This document shows positions 1 to 12,238 of a stretch of 64,000 nucleotides of DNA, piece after piece. The stretch is taken from positions 60,036,025-60,100,024 of the forward strand of contig CP136068.1 in NCBI GenBank assembly GCA_032622095.1, given 5' to 3'. Within the stretch, counting starts at the first letter, position 1, and each line of letters begins with the position of its first letter. The notes beneath the pieces were generated by a model that saw nothing but the letters and a program-made list of their open reading frames with translations, was not told the DNA's origin and did no database searches. The DNA is from Siphonodentalium dalli. Taxonomy: Eukaryota; Mollusca; Scaphopoda; Gadilida; Siphonodentaliidae. The translations under genes and the position numbers were made by a program.

Positions 1-129
1 AATTCGTAGTTCTCACTTACCTAAATGTATATACATGTAGCACGCACCTATTACTGACATGTAACATGAACCAGTGATTGAGAGTTAAGCATCCACATAT
101 GGGTTGAAACAAAGGGATATAATCATGGA

Positions 130-1796
130 ATCACTGAACTAAATGGTTTCCCATAGGTGACCGTGTTAACGTTTCGGCCAAATTCACTGAATTGAAGCCT
201 GCAGGCCATACCAGTGATGTTTACCTAGCTAGATTGACACCAGTTGATCACGAAAATGCATGAAAAATCATAGGTCATGTGTTTACTTTTTAGCTCAACT
301 TACATGGTTTGGCGTCCGTCGTCCGTGTGTGCGTGTGTCTGTGTGTCCGTCAACAATTTCCTTTGGCGGGGCTACAGGTTGTACCTTTGGTCTGATCTTT
401 ATGAAATTTGTCATGAATGTTGACATTGACATGTAGATGGGAACGAGTCATTTTGGGGTCATTCGGCCAAAAAACATGGCCGCTGGTGGCCATCTTGGAT
501 TTCAAAATTCAATCCATTGGCGCGGGCTACAGGTCGTACTGTTCGTCTGATCATCATGAAATTTGTCATGGATGTTAATATTGACATGTAGATGGGAACG
601 AGTCATTTTGGGGTTGTTCGGCCAAAAAACATGGCCGTCAGCAGCCATCTTGGATTTTACTCTTTGCATGACTAAATTCTTTGGCGCGGGTTACAGGTTG
701 TAGCTTTGGTCAGAACTTCATGAAATTTGTCATGGATGTTGATATTGACATGTAGATGGGAATGAGTCATTTTGGGGTCATCTGGCCAAAAAACATGGCC
801 GATGGTGGCCATCTTGGATTTCAAAATTCTATCCATTGGCGTGGGCTACAGGTCGTGCTGTTCGTCTGATCATCATGAAATTTGTCATGGATGTTAATAT
901 TGACATGTAGATGGGAACGAGTGATTTTGGGATCGTTCAGCCAAAAACATGGCTGCCAGCAGCCATCTTGGATTTTACTCTTTGCATGACTAAATTCTTT
1001 GGCGCGGGCTACAGGTTGTAGCTTTGGTCAGAACTTCATGAAATTTGTCATGGATGTTAATATTGACATGTAGATGGGAAACGAGTCATTTTGGGGTCGT
1101 TCAGCCGAAAAACATGGCCGCCAGCAGCCATCTTGGATTTTACTCTTTGCATGACTAAATCCATTGGCACAGGCTACAGGTCGTACCTTTGATCAGATCA
1201 TTATGAGATTTGTAAAGGCTAGATGGGAACAGGTCATTTTGGGGTAATTCGGAAAAAAACATGGCTGCCGGTGGCCATTTTAGAATTTACTCTTTGCATC
1301 AATAAATCCTTTGGCACACCATAATCACCACATCCCTGATCCGATCATTATGAAACCTGTCATGAATGTTGATATTGACATGTACATCTAGTCTTACTTA
1401 GACATTTCAATTGGCACCTTTCCTATTCCTCCATTTACTGTCAACCATTAAATTATTCCCCTACCTAAGTTGAGCTACAGTGTCATTGACACTTTCATTA
1501 ATATAAATCCCCAAGTGTACGACAGGGCTATCACACAGCCAAATTTGATCTGGAAAAACCCAGACCTACAGCAGCTAGTTAAATAAATTTCCCGCTCACA
1601 AAAATCCATTCCCCCATTCATTCACCAGTTTAAATCATTTAGATATGATGTACAAATCAAATAAACGCGATGTCATCCTTTAATAACGTGTCGCATGTAT
1701 CAGGTGAAGGTCATTCTTCAGTTACCTTCACCTTTAGCATTCCACGGTGTACTCGCTCCCCGACTCTAGAACACATTTAGCTCCCTGATTCCTCAT
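130..1796 (+). repeat. Repeat H copy 1, split by element C1
   Basis: Bases 130-290 and 1500-1796 together match, in inverted orientation, a continuous stretch near 62491-62955. Shared landmarks include GTGTTAACGTTTCG, CAGTTGATCACGAAAATGCA, GTACGACAGGGCTATC and TGAAGGTCATTCTTCAGTTA. In this copy the two halves are separated by the C1 element; in the other copy they are contiguous, so H is the older repeat. Short open stretches occur in both copies, but frames are broken differently and I do not recognise a protein. Confidence 0.8.
291..1499 (+). mobile_element. HINE/Helentron-like element C1, ~160-bp tandem core
   Basis: The 5' end is AGCTCAACTTAC, followed by a GTCCGTCGTCCGTGTGTGCG simple-repeat region. 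The core is about six degenerate tandem units of roughly 155-165 bp with landmarks GCGGGCTACAGGTCGTA, GACATGTAGATGGGAACGAG and CATGGCCGC...CAGCCATCTTGG. The 3' end is TAAGTTGAGCTACA followed by a 6-bp stem hairpin GTGTCATTGACAC and TTTCATT. The inverse of the 5' end therefore lies just inside the 3' hairpin, as described for Helentron-derived HINE and pearl elements. The empty site in repeat H2 shows insertion between two T residues. No protein is encoded. Confidence 0.75.
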
Positions 1797-2574
1797 ATAA
1801 CAAGGCCCACATGCGTTTTCAGATTGCATAAATTTTTAGAGTTATATCCCCTCGACCATAGAGCTTAGCACAACACAATAAGCACCGCATTTGGTTTCAA
1901 ATTGGCATTTTATTTATTAGTGAGGAATTGGTTGTTTGTGAGACTAGTTATTAGTGAGAATTGGTAGTTGGTAGCATCGTGAAACTTCCATGTACATATA
2001 CAGCAGCCCTGGGAATTAGCGTGAAATGAATTTGCGTTGGCATTTTTTTTAGCCGATGTTCAATTAGTTTGTGAAATTGACGTTTGGTGAAGTGCTACCA
2101 ATGCCATGGTCCGTACAGCACATGTCCACAAAATCATTTTTACTCGCAATTTGCACACATTGACACAATCAGCTTGTGGGGTCAATATAAAATCTAACAT
2201 GGTAATCCGTCTCCAAGCAACCGGTTGCGGTTGACAGAGCAAGGTGCACCAACTTAAAAGGAGGTCATTGTGCCAATCGCATCCGCCCGACATACCAATC
2301 ATATCAGTGTAGCCAACTGATGCTAGCGCTTTGATATTTCTGACGAAGCATATCCAACATGACAAGCACATGCTCCAATGTTTTAAAACTTCTCCGTGAA
2401 GTTGGGACTATTATACTCACTCTTAACTTCCCTGTTTGTTGGGACCATATGATGGATTTCAGCCTACATGGAGAACATTACAACAATATTCTTATTTCAG
2501 ATGATATTATTGACAATATCAAAAATGAAACCGGCTATACCCGATATATCGTCATATCATGCAGCACTATTGAT
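1797..2574. other. No gene recognised; low-complexity unique DNA
   Basis: No repeat family, RNA gene or convincing exon was recognised. A 115-codon open frame (2359-2706, +) has no recognisable domain, and its 3' third falls inside the foldback element that follows, so it is probably chance. Confidence 0.5.
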
Positions 2575-3245
2575 ATGCATTTAATAACACCAGTTGGAAG
2601 AACATCTAGAATGCTTGTTACAAAACATTACTTTACTTGGATACCTGAACTAAGGTTTAATATATATATAAGTCTTCCTTCTCAAGGATATCATCAAATG
2701 GGTTGAGGTATTCCTTTGTCAGAATTTCTGTTACCTATTGCACATCTGACTCCGATGTAAGATCTTGTGATGGCGTGTTGTTTTGTACACATCACATATT
2801 GGTGACACCCTGGAATATTCCCTCAGAACCTGAGTATTCCTTACGATTGAGATTCCACTTCAGAATAGACTTCTCATCGGGATGGAGAAGCTTGAATATT
2901 TCCGTTTCGATTGATTGATTGTTCCCTTCTCTGATCAATCGCATTTCGCAAGGGTTAACTCTCCTGATCCTGATATCAGTCAAGCAAGGAAACTCGGGTT
3001 CTGTGGGAATATTCCAGCATGTTACCAATATGTGATGTGTACAAAACAACATGACCATCACAAGATTACATCGGAGTCAGATGTGCAAAAGGTAACAGGA
3101 ATACCTCAACCCATATGGTGATATCCTTGAGAAGGAATACTTATATAACCTTTTAATAGTTCAGGTATCCCAGTAGAGCAATGTTTTGTAGCAAGCCTTC
3201 TGAATGTTCTGCTAACTGGTGTTAACGCATATCAACATTTTATGG
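2575..3245. mobile_element. Foldback element with ~270-bp inverted arms
   Basis: The left arm (about 2575-2850) and right arm (about 2985-3245) are imperfect inverted copies. Shared landmarks read in both directions are CTTCTCAAGGATATCA, GGGTTGAGGTATTCCT, CACATCTGACTCCGATGTAA, TTGTACACATCACATATTGG and GGATACCTGAACTA. The loop is about 130 bp. There is no transposase, so this is most simply a non-autonomous foldback or MITE-type element. Short open frames on both strands here are by-products of the inverted arms. Confidence 0.7.
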
Positions 3246-3317
3246 ACGAGCAAGCAAAAAACTCTTAAAGATGGATTATCTCTTCATATAACAATTTTGA
3301 AATAGTTTCGTGGGTTT

Positions 3318-3775
3318 AAAATAATAAATATGAATTGAAGACCCATGGCCGGAAAAATGCTTCTATCAATTAATATTGATTTTATTTCAAATATTTTATT
3401 ATAAAATGAGATGATTAAGTGGGACCATTTATTGTTCTATTTTTAGAACAGACCATTCAGGCGATACCATATAGTGATAGCGATCATCAGGGTGTTCCCA
3501 TAGCTACGTACCGAATGTCAACTGTCCCAGATTGTTTGTTTGTATTGTTTTATTACATAGTTATATTAAGCGATAATGAGTCTAATTAGCGTTAATTTGT
3601 GACAAAATTACACAATAGAATTTCTGGTCTCTGTTAACAGTAACTACTATTGTTTGCTATATTAGCTAAACAAACACACGTTTTTCGACCAGAAAATATT
3701 TGAAATATAATCAATATTAATCGATAGAAGCATTTCCGGATGGGGTCTTCGATTCATATCTAGTATTTTTATACC
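3318..3775. repeat. Inverted repeat, ~80-bp arms
   Basis: The left arm 3318-3400 and right arm about 3690-3775 are inverted copies (shared GCTTCTATC, AATTAATATTGATT, TTTCAAATATTTT). They enclose about 290 bp of AT-rich sequence, consistent with an old MITE. The minus-strand open frame 3662-4015 overlaps the right arm and is not recognisable. Confidence 0.55.
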
Positions 3776-4355
3776 CCTGTAACTATATAACACATGTTTA
3801 CAAAGAGATAGATCATAGACCATCTTTACGTTCCACAAACCAATTAAAAGGAATTCAATAAAAAAAATTCTTAAGTTGGCAAAGTTACATCTATAGGGGA
3901 GATTTTTGTATACAAACAATGACGTCACAACGACCACGTGTGTTGGCTGCTGGTAGGCAAAACAAAGGCCAGCTGTGTATAGATTAACACAGAAACACCC
4001 AATGACGTCTCGCAAAACATGCTATACTTTCGTCTCATACATGAAATATTTAACGTAAAGTTCTTCCAGTGGCACAAGAACATATTTCTATGTGAACACT
4101 GGCGCGGATTATAATAATAACTGACGATTTTGTGACAATTTGGAGGATATTTCGACATGTGGTCATGCTGTTACTGCGGGTGTTATTGTTTTGTATTTGT
4201 AAAATTCACCAGGTTGTTCCATTTACTAGCACACACACTCGATATATATAATGCATACCAAGTTCAAGTATTTGGTTGCAATTGTGCCCACCATTTATAA
4301 TTTTTCATTGGGGGGGGGGGTTGGAATTTTTTTTCAGGCACATATGCTGATTTTT
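3776..4355. other. No gene recognised
   Basis: AT-rich sequence with a G homopolymer at about 4311-4320. Two overlapping minus-strand open frames (3662-4015 and 3925-4158) show no recognisable domain. No exon or repeat was assigned. Confidence 0.45.
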
Positions 4356-6920
4356 AGCTCAACTTTACTTTGTAAAGTTTGAGCTATTGCCATGACTTTG
4401 TCGTCCGTCGTCCGTGTGTGCGTGTGTGCGTAAGGCGTCAACAATAGAGGCTACAGGTCGTACCTTTCATCGGATCATTATGAAATTTGTCATAGCTGTT
4501 GACATCAACATTTGTACCGGAATGATTCATTTTGGGGTCATTCGAGAAAAAAAACATGGCCGCCAGCGGCCATCTTAGATTTCAAAATTCAATCCATTAG
4601 CACGGGCTACAGGCCGTACTGTTCGTCTGATCGTCATGAAATTTGTCATGGATTTTAATATTGACATGTAGATGGGAACGAGTAATTTTGGGGTCATTTG
4701 GCCAAAAAACATGGCCGCCAGCAGCCATCTTGGATTTTACTCTTTGCATGACTAAATCCTTTAGCACGGGCTACAGGTCGTACCTTTGGTCAGATCATCA
4801 CAAAATTTGTCATGGATGTTAACAATGACATGTAGATGGGAACGAGTCATTTTTGGGTTATTCGGGCAAAAAACATGGCCGCCAGCAGCCATCTTGGATT
4901 TTACTCTTTGTATGACTAAATCCTTTACCACGGGCTACAGGTCGTACCTTTAGTCTGATAATCATGAAATTTGTCATGGCTGTTGAAATTGGAATGTAGA
5001 TGGGAACGAGTCATTTTGGGGTCATTCGGACAAAAAACATGGCCGTCAGTGGCCATCTTTGTTTTCAAAATTCAATCCATTAGCACGGGCCACAGGTTGC
5101 ATTGTTCGTCTGATCATCATGAAATTTGCCATGGATGTTAATATTGACATGTAGATGGGAACGAGTCATTTTGGGGTCATTCGGCCCAAAAACGTGGCCG
5201 CCAGCAGCCATCTTGGATTTGACTCTTTGTATGACTAAATCCTTTAGCACGGGCTACAGGTCGTACCTTTAGTCTGATCATCATAAAATTTGTCATGGCT
5301 GTTGAAATTGGAATGTAGATGGGAACGAGTCATTTTGGGGTTATTCGGACAAAAAACATGGCCGCCAGTGGCCATCTTGGATTTCAAAATTTAATCCATT
5401 AGCACGGGCCACAGGTCGTACTGTTCATCTGATCATCATGAAATTTGTCATGAATGATAATAATGACATGTAGATGGGAACGAGTCATTTTGGGGTCATT
5501 CGGCCAAAAAACATGGCCGCCAGCAGCCATCTTGGATTTTACTCTTTGTATGACTAAATCCTTTAGCACGGGCTACAGGTCGTACCTTTAGTCTGATCAT
5601 CATAAAATTTGTCATGGCTGTTGAAATTGGAATGTAGATGGGAACGAGTCATTTTGGGGTCATTCGGACAAAAAACATGGCCGCCAGCGGCCATCTTGGA
5701 TTTCAAAATTTAATCCATTAGCACGGGCCACATGTCGTACTGTTCTTCTGATCATCATGAAATTTGTCATGGATGATAATATTGACATGTAGATGGGAAT
5801 GAGTAATTTTGGGGTCATTCGGCCAAAAAACATGGCCGCCAGTAGCCATCTTGGATTTTACTCTTTGTATGACTAAATTCTTTAGCACGGGCTGCAGGTC
5901 GTACCTTTAGTCTGATCATCATAAAATTTGTCATGTATATTAACAATGACATGTAGATGGGAACGAGTAATTTTGGGGTCATTGGGCCATAAAACATGGT
6001 CGCCAGCAGCCATCTTGGATTTTACTCTTTGTATGACTAAATCCTTTAGCACGGGCTACAGGTCCTACTTTTAGTCTGATCATCATAAAATTTGTCAAAA
6101 ATGTTAATAATGACATGTAGATGGGAACGAGTCATTTTGGGGTCATTCGGCCAAAAAACATGGCCGCCAGCAGCCATCTTGGATTTTACTCTTTGTATGA
6201 CTAAATCCTTTAGCACGGGCTACAGGTTGTACCTTTAGTCTGATCATCATAAAATTTGTCATGCATGTTAATAATGACATGTAGATGGGAACGAGTCATT
6301 TTGGGGTCATTCGACCAAAAATCATGGCCGCCAGCAGCCATCTTGGATTTTACTCTTTGTATGACTAAATCCTTTAGCACAGGCTACAGGTCGTACCTTT
6401 AGTCTGATCATCATAAAATTTGTCATGGCTGTTGAAATTGGAATGTAGATGGGAACTAGTCATTTTGGGGTCATTCGGACAAAAAACATGGTGGCCATCT
6501 TGGATTTCAAAATTTAATCCATTAGCACGGGCCATGTACAGGTCGTACTGTTCTTCTGATCATCATGAAATTTGTCATGGATGATAAAATTGACATGTAG
6601 ATGGGAATGAGTAATTTTGGGGTCATTCGGCCAAAAAACATGGCCGCCAGTAGCCATCTTGGATTTTACTACTCTTTGTATGACTAAATTCTTTAGCATG
6701 GACTGCAGGTCGTACCTTTAGTCTGATCATCATAAAATTTGTCATGTATATTAACAACGACATGTAGATGGGAACGACTCATTTTGGGGTCATTCGGCCG
6801 AAAACATGGCCACCAGCAGCCATCTTGGATTTTACTCCACATTCCTAATCGCTCCATTGACTGTAATACATTAAATTATTCCCTTTCCAAGTTGAGCTAC
6901 AGTGTCATTGACACTTTCAT
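4356..6920 (+). mobile_element. HINE/Helentron-like element C2, long tandem core
   Basis: Same architecture as C1. The 5' AGCTCAACTTTAC and GTCCGTCGTCCGTGTGTGCG region is followed by about 14 tandem ~160-bp units, then a 3' end with AAGTTGAGCTACA, hairpin GTGTCATTGACAC and TTTCAT. Units alternate between a CAGCAGCCATCTTGGATTTT type and a CAGCGGCCATCTTGGATTTC type, suggesting amplification of a two-unit higher-order block. Open frames seen inside are translations of the satellite. Confidence 0.75.
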
Positions 6921-7097
6921 TTTCCTTTCGACCCTTGTTGGGACCCACCCACCCCCGCATCCAATTTTTGTTCCGCTTTTTCGGCAGTTATTCCCGACCA
7001 TTTTTTGACACCTACCCCCCTTTTAACACTAAAACAGAGATTTGCTGGGGGAAATTCACTGTAAACAGCTGTATATGAATTTCTGTGCATACTATTT
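6921..7097. other. Spacer between two family C tracts
   Basis: Contains CCCACCCACCCCCGCATCC and other C-rich sequence. No gene or repeat was recognised. Confidence 0.4.
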
Positions 7098-7285
7098 TTC
7101 ATGGATGTTAACATTGACATGTAAATAGGAACGAGTCATTTTGGGGTCATTCGGCCAAAAAAACATGGCTGCCAGCGGCCATCTTGAATTTCAAAATTCA
7201 ATCCATTAGTATGGGCTACAGGCTATACTGTTTGTCTGATCATCATGAAATTTTTCATTTATGTTAATATTAACATTCTAAGGTG
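7098..7285 (+). repeat. Orphan fragment of the family C satellite
   Basis: About one unit of the ~160-bp satellite (GGAACGAGTCATTTTGGGGT, CATGGCTGCCAGCGGCCATC, GGGCTACAGG) lies outside C2 with no terminal sequences. It is probably a remnant of a disrupted element. Confidence 0.7.
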
Positions 7286-8133
7286 TTTTAAGCCAAACTC
7301 ATTGCAAAAACAGTCAAAAAGACTTGCAGGAAAATAAAATTTTAGTTGCGGAAAACTAAATTTGTTTGTCCCATCGACCACCCACCCACTCTGGCATACA
7401 TGCCCGGAAAACCCCTCCTGTTTATATCAATAATACGTGCAGCAACGAATGTAATGTGTGCAAGTTGGTCTCACTGTTAGATTATCGAGCAGTGCATGAA
7501 TTGTCCCATTATGTATAGAGATGTTGATTGACTGACATTGTAACGAGCCAAATATATGAATTTATAAATTCAATGAACATGGCTCACATATGATCGGCAA
7601 TTAGTACCAAATGTTCTTTATTTACTAGGTCCATATAAACCAATTAAGGACCGTTTGGACATCCGAAGTCCGTATATGTAATTTCAAAGGAGAGATAAGA
7701 CGTCGATAAATACGTATTACCAATCTACATAATTTATGTATAGGTGATATAATCTGAAAAAAAAACTTTGCAAAGTCACAGTATTGTCCAATTCTTTTCA
7801 CACATAACTGAGATAAACGCTCTTTGTTCGTACGATATTGGGAACATAGTAACAATAAACGCTCTTTATTGTTTCATGTGCAAGAAATATATTTTTATTA
7901 AACATGAAATTGTCTTTTTCTACCATGTAAAGTACATTTAAAAAAACTTGTTTCAAAGGTGAACTTGATAAGACTATTATAATATTCTGGTAAATAAATT
8001 AATTTAACAGCATGCAAGTTTATTGTGTTTAAAGTTCATTTATTCAATTTCTCAATCCTTAAAGTATTTTGGCTCTAAGAAAAATGATTTGTTACTAAAA
8101 TATAATTTTACTGCCATTGTACTTTAGCTTTTT
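7286..8133. other. No gene recognised; ACGCTCTTTATT motif pair
   Basis: AT-rich DNA. A short motif, AAACGCTCTTTATTG or a close variant, occurs near 7815 and 7857, and again four times at 29.3-29.5 kb. A 76-codon minus-strand open frame (7625-7855) is not recognisable. Confidence 0.4.
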
Positions 8134-8960
8134 AGCTCACCTGAGACGAAGTCTCCAGTGGAGCTATAGTCATCACTCGTCGTCCGTCCGTGCGTCCGTC
8201 CGTCTGTCCGTCCGCCCTTCAACTTTTTAAAAAACATCTTCTCCTCTGAAACCATCATACCGAATTGGTTCATATTTGGTGTGGATGTTCCCTAGGTGAC
8301 TCTCATTCAGATTTGTTCAAATGAGGTCACTGGGTCAAATAGTTGTGAAACCAGGGCCATAACTCTATTCCTCCATAGTAATTCTTACAACAACTTCTTG
8401 TCCATAACCATTGTGCCGATTTAGCTAATATTTGGTATGGAGGGTCCTTGGGTGACTGGTGTTCAGATTTGTTCAAATGAGGTCACCCGGTCAATTAGTT
8501 GAGAAACCAGGGCCATAACTCATAGTAATTCTTACAATGACTTCTTCTAAAAAAATATTTGGCTTATATTTGGTACAGAGAGACCTTGGGTGACTGGTGT
8601 TCAGATTTGTTCAAATTGGGTCACTGGGTCAATTAGGGGCAGAGCCAGGGACATAACTCTAAAAACCAAAAAATTACATTTTTGCATTTTGATCATATTT
8701 GGTGTGGATGTTCCCTAGGTGACTGTCATTCAGATTTGTTCAAATGAGGTCACTGTGTCAAACAGTTGCGAAACCAGGGCCATAACTATATTCCTCCTTG
8801 GTAATTCTTATAACGACTTTTTGTCAAGAACCATTATGCCGATTTAGTTTATATTTGGTATGTGGGGTCATTGAATGACTGGGGTTCAGATTTGTTCAAA
8901 TGGGGTCACTGGGTCAAATAGGGGTGGAGCCAGGGCCATAATTCCCCAAAAAATCATAAA
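8134..8960 (+). mobile_element. HINE-like family D element D1, 5' end and core
   Basis: Begins AGCTCACCTGAGACGAAG, then GTCCGTCCGTGCGTCCGTCC, then tandem degenerate ~170-bp units with landmarks CAGATTTGTTCAAATGAGGT, GGGTCAAATAG and GCCAGGGCCATAACTC. The family's 3' hairpin end (seen at 12238, 22071 and 54663) is absent here, and the right boundary is vague. It is followed by C- and G-rich low-complexity sequence to about 9115. Confidence 0.65.
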
Positions 8961-9399
8961 AAATTCAGGAACTCCTTGATCAATTTAACATACAAAAAAA
9001 ATTGATCACCCCCCCCCACATGACCCAGAACCCCACCCTGCCCTCAACCAACAGCATTCCACCAGTTGGGGGGGGGGGGGTAGAGTAGGTACCTCTGAAA
9101 TCAGGGGTTTGGGAGAAAAGATGAACAGACAGATGTACAGAAATGTTCAGTAAATTCCTTTTAATACTAGTATCTGTGCATTCCCATTACAAGGCAGACA
9201 TGACACATGGCAGGGCAGATAGAGAGATAAGAGAACGTCTGTAGCTATAGGCAGAGTCCCCAGGGAGTGTATTCATGTCATTCATACATTAAATGAGATT
9301 AATGGTGTTATCAATGAAGCACCCTTGTTGTTTACATTATCACTCAGTGGTCATTAAAATCAGATTAATTTCATTTTCTCCAAGAGTGTCTGGCATTTG

Positions 9400-9803
9400 T
9401 AGAATGAGGTTCCCAGAGGGTGAATTCATGTTGCTCCACACAGCAGGCTAGCATAACCAAATACACCCTCTGAGAACCTTATTCTGCTTAGGCCTCATCT
9501 TCTGGGAAGTATCTAGAGTCTCAAGATCTCATTCCCTTAATTTGCAGAAGATAAAATTCATGATTGAGGTGCCCAATGGGTGAACATCACCAATTTCAAC
9601 TGGGGAACTTCAATCTTATTCTAGGTCTTCCATAGCAGTTGAGGGCCTTATCAGAATGAGGTCCCCAGAGGGTGAATTTAGTGATACTAGCCCGCTGTGC
9701 AGGATAGCGTCACTAAATTCACCCTCTGGGGACCTCATTCTGCAAATAACAGACAGACTATCTCAAGGCTTGATTGTATAATACAGTGCGTTGCTTGAGG
9801 CCA
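9400..9803 (+). mobile_element. Family A palindromic MITE, unit 1 of a tandem array
   Basis: Contains two short palindromic blocks built on AGAATGAGGTCCCCAGAGG / CCTCTGGGGACCTCATTCT, at about 9400-9485 and 9655-9742. They are joined by a ~170-bp middle (CCTCATCTTCTGGGAAGTAT). The unit repeats from 10557 and 10981, so the region is a head-to-tail array of about 420-bp units. The first spacer is split by a LINE at 9804. Confidence 0.7.
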
Positions 9804-10556
9804 GATAGATAGATAGATAGATCTTTATTTGCACAATAATATACGATACATTGACAAAGTAGTGAACAAAATTGTATTATTGCACAGGAGCAGCATGACC
9901 TAGATGGCCGTCTTCCTGCTGCCCCTGAATGATAAGTGCAATATGAATATATGATAGCGTGTATATAATTTGAGACTGACTATTTGGTATTTGGATGGCC
10001 GGTTGGTGCCTACTAATATTTTATGTGATAATTTTAATCAAGACTGGGTTAAATTTTGAACAATACTTTACTATAATAGAGATTTTTTTTTTTTGAACAA
10101 GTTTAAGAGTTTGTAACAAAATAGTGAGGTTGTTGCGACAGTCCTGTGTCACATTCGCAGACAGCGCCGTGTATGTGACACATGGCTATCTAGGATGTTC
10201 AGGGTAATAACTGGAGTGAATAATATTATGAGTTAAAAAGTTAACCTTGGTAGATCATTGAGTCAAGTGGATTTTTGACGACTGCAAATGTAGCATAATT
10301 TGTTTGCACAGATAACCATTTGAGTATATTTGCCTATTAGTTCCATAGACAATAACCTTTTGAATGTGTAACTAAATTTACATTTTTTTATTTTGGAATT
10401 TATCGAGTTCCACACTTTAGGAAATGAATGATTTGGTAGGACTTCTGAAAAACATGTTCTAGCCTTTTTGCTTCTTAATTTATCCGCCTGTCTCGTGTTA
10501 ACACCAAGGGAATACGTGAACATATTCTTAAACGATTTGGGGAGATTATTTCTGGA
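9804..10556 (-). pseudogene. 5'-truncated LINE (non-LTR retrotransposon), 3' end
   Basis: Minus strand: the C-terminal tail of a LINE reverse-transcriptase ORF (open 10568-10263) is followed by a 3' UTR that ends AATAAAGATCTATCTATC, with an ATCT microsatellite at 9804-9830. The protein shows the motif NTRQADKL...KARTCFSE...VWNSI, common at the C-terminus of CR1/L2/Jockey-type ORF2 proteins. The catalytic domain is absent because of 5' truncation. It interrupts a family A unit: the flanks GAGGCCAGA and GACCAGACATG rejoin as GGGGCCAGGCATG in the intact unit at about 10983. The candidate target duplication is about 4-5 bp (CCAGA). Clade assignment is uncertain. Confidence 0.75.
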
Positions 10557-11250
10557 CCAGACATGCACAATGTAGGAACAGACATGCTTTTAGTGATGCT
10601 ATCCCACACAGCGGGCTAGCATCACCAAATTCACCATTTGGGACCTCATTCTGCTTAGGCCTCATCTTCTGGGAAGTATCTATAGTATCAAATTTACATT
10701 GTTGTTAGTTAAATTTCCCTTCTAGGAAGTTTCTATATCCCCTAATTTGCAGAAGATAAAATTCATAATTGAGGGGCCCAATGGGTGAACATCACCAACT
10801 TCAACTGGGGAAATTCAATTTTATTCTAGGTCTTCCATAGCAGTTGAGGGCCTTGTCAGAATGAGGTCCCCAGAGGGTGAATTTAGCGTCACTAAATTCA
10901 CCCTCTGGGGACCTCATTCTGCAAATGACAGACACACTATCACACTATTTGAAGGCTTGTTGTATAATACATTGTGTTGCTTGGGGCCAGGCATGCACAA
11001 TGTAGGAACAGACACGCTTTTTGTGATGCTATCCCGCACAGCAGGCTAGCATCACCAAATTCACCCTCTGGCGACCTCATTCTGCTTAGGCCTCATCTTC
11101 TGGGAAGTATCTATAGTATCAAATTTACATTGTTGTTAGTTAAATTTCCCTTCTAGGAAGTTTCTATATCCCCTAATTTGCAGAAGATAAAATTCATAAA
11201 TGAGGTGCCCAATTGGTGAATATCACCAACTTCAACTGGGGAACTTAATT
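10557..11250 (+). mobile_element. Family A MITE units 2 and 3
   Basis: Continues the array after the LINE. GACATGCACAATGTAGGAAC and GGGCTAGCATCACCAAATTC are followed by the ~170-bp middle, a compact palindrome at 10859-10922 (AGAATGAGGTCCCCAGAGGG then its inverse), and a third partial unit from 10981. The open frames here are translations of the MITE and are not genes. Confidence 0.7.
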
Positions 11251-12238
11251 TTTATCCTTATCAGATTTGTGAAAATGGGATCACAAAGTCAAATAAGGGC
11301 AGAGCAAGAGACTTAACTATTTCACTACATAGTAATTCTTAAAATATGTTTGCAAGAACTAGTTGGCTTATATAGAATGGAATGTTCTTCCTTGACTGCA
11401 ATTCAGATTTTTTTAATGGGGTCACCTGGTCAAATAGGGGCCAAGCGAAGGACAGTTTCCCTCTTAATATGCTTCATTCACAAGGACCATCAGGTCTATT
11501 TGACTGATATTTATGATATGTATGAAGGGTTCTTTGGTGTCTGGGATTCAAATTTATTCAGATGGGGTCCCCAGGTTAAATAGGGTGGGACCAGGGACAT
11601 AACTATATGTCTCTATAGTAATTCTTAAAATGTCTTCTCAAGAGAGTTTGGACTATTTAGCTTACATATAGTATGGAGGAATCGGGAGGATCCTTTTAAT
11701 AGTGACTGAGATTCAGATTTGTTAAAATGAGGTCAACCTGTCAAGAAATGGCAGGCTATGGGGAGTTAACACTTTTGTGTCTAATAAAATCATCGAAATA
11801 CCAAATTCATTAAAACATCTACCTTGGAACCACCTGACTGATTGGTCTGACATACATGTATTGTGTTTTGGGTCCATGGATAATTGGGCTTCAAACATGT
11901 TTAAATGGTTTTAGAAAAAGGCGCTTGTGAGATTGAAAATTTCCAACAATTGAGAAAGTTTGAGGTGTCGGTTGTGAAATTCCAACCAAAGACTTGGGAG
12001 TCTGGATCCCGGTTGGGAGGGGACTTGTTGAGCTGGAGGAGGGGGGTGATCAGTAGTGTACAGTTGGCAATTTCAAGGTGGATTTTTACCAAGCTACATA
12101 CTTGAAGTCTCTCTAGCCACATATCCTGTTTAAATCTACTTCTTTTAAAGTGATTATGAAAAGTGCTGACTGTTTTGGTCTCCAGAGTCCCAGTCTTTGC
12201 AGTCTGGTGAGCGACCCCACAGTCATTGACTGTCTTGT
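11250..12238 (+). mobile_element. Family D element D2, core and 3' end
   Basis: Degenerate D-type units (CAGATTTGTTAAAATGAGGTC and similar) lead to a clear 3' end, AGTCTTTGCAGTCTGGTGAGCGACC, then CACAGTCATTGACTGT and CTTGT at 12238. GGTGAGC is the inverse of GCTCACC at D 5' ends, and ACAGTCATTGACTGT forms a 7-bp stem. The 5' end is missing, probably lost at the junction with the family A array. Confidence 0.65.

Noticed and set aside
4356-6920. Many short ORFs in the satellite tract as genes
   Set aside because: They are in-frame readings of the ~160-bp repeat and recur identically in other copies of the element.
8170-8215. CRISPR-like array from the repeated GTCCGTCC words
   Set aside because: It is a simple-repeat part of the family D element in a eukaryotic genome, with no spacer structure.
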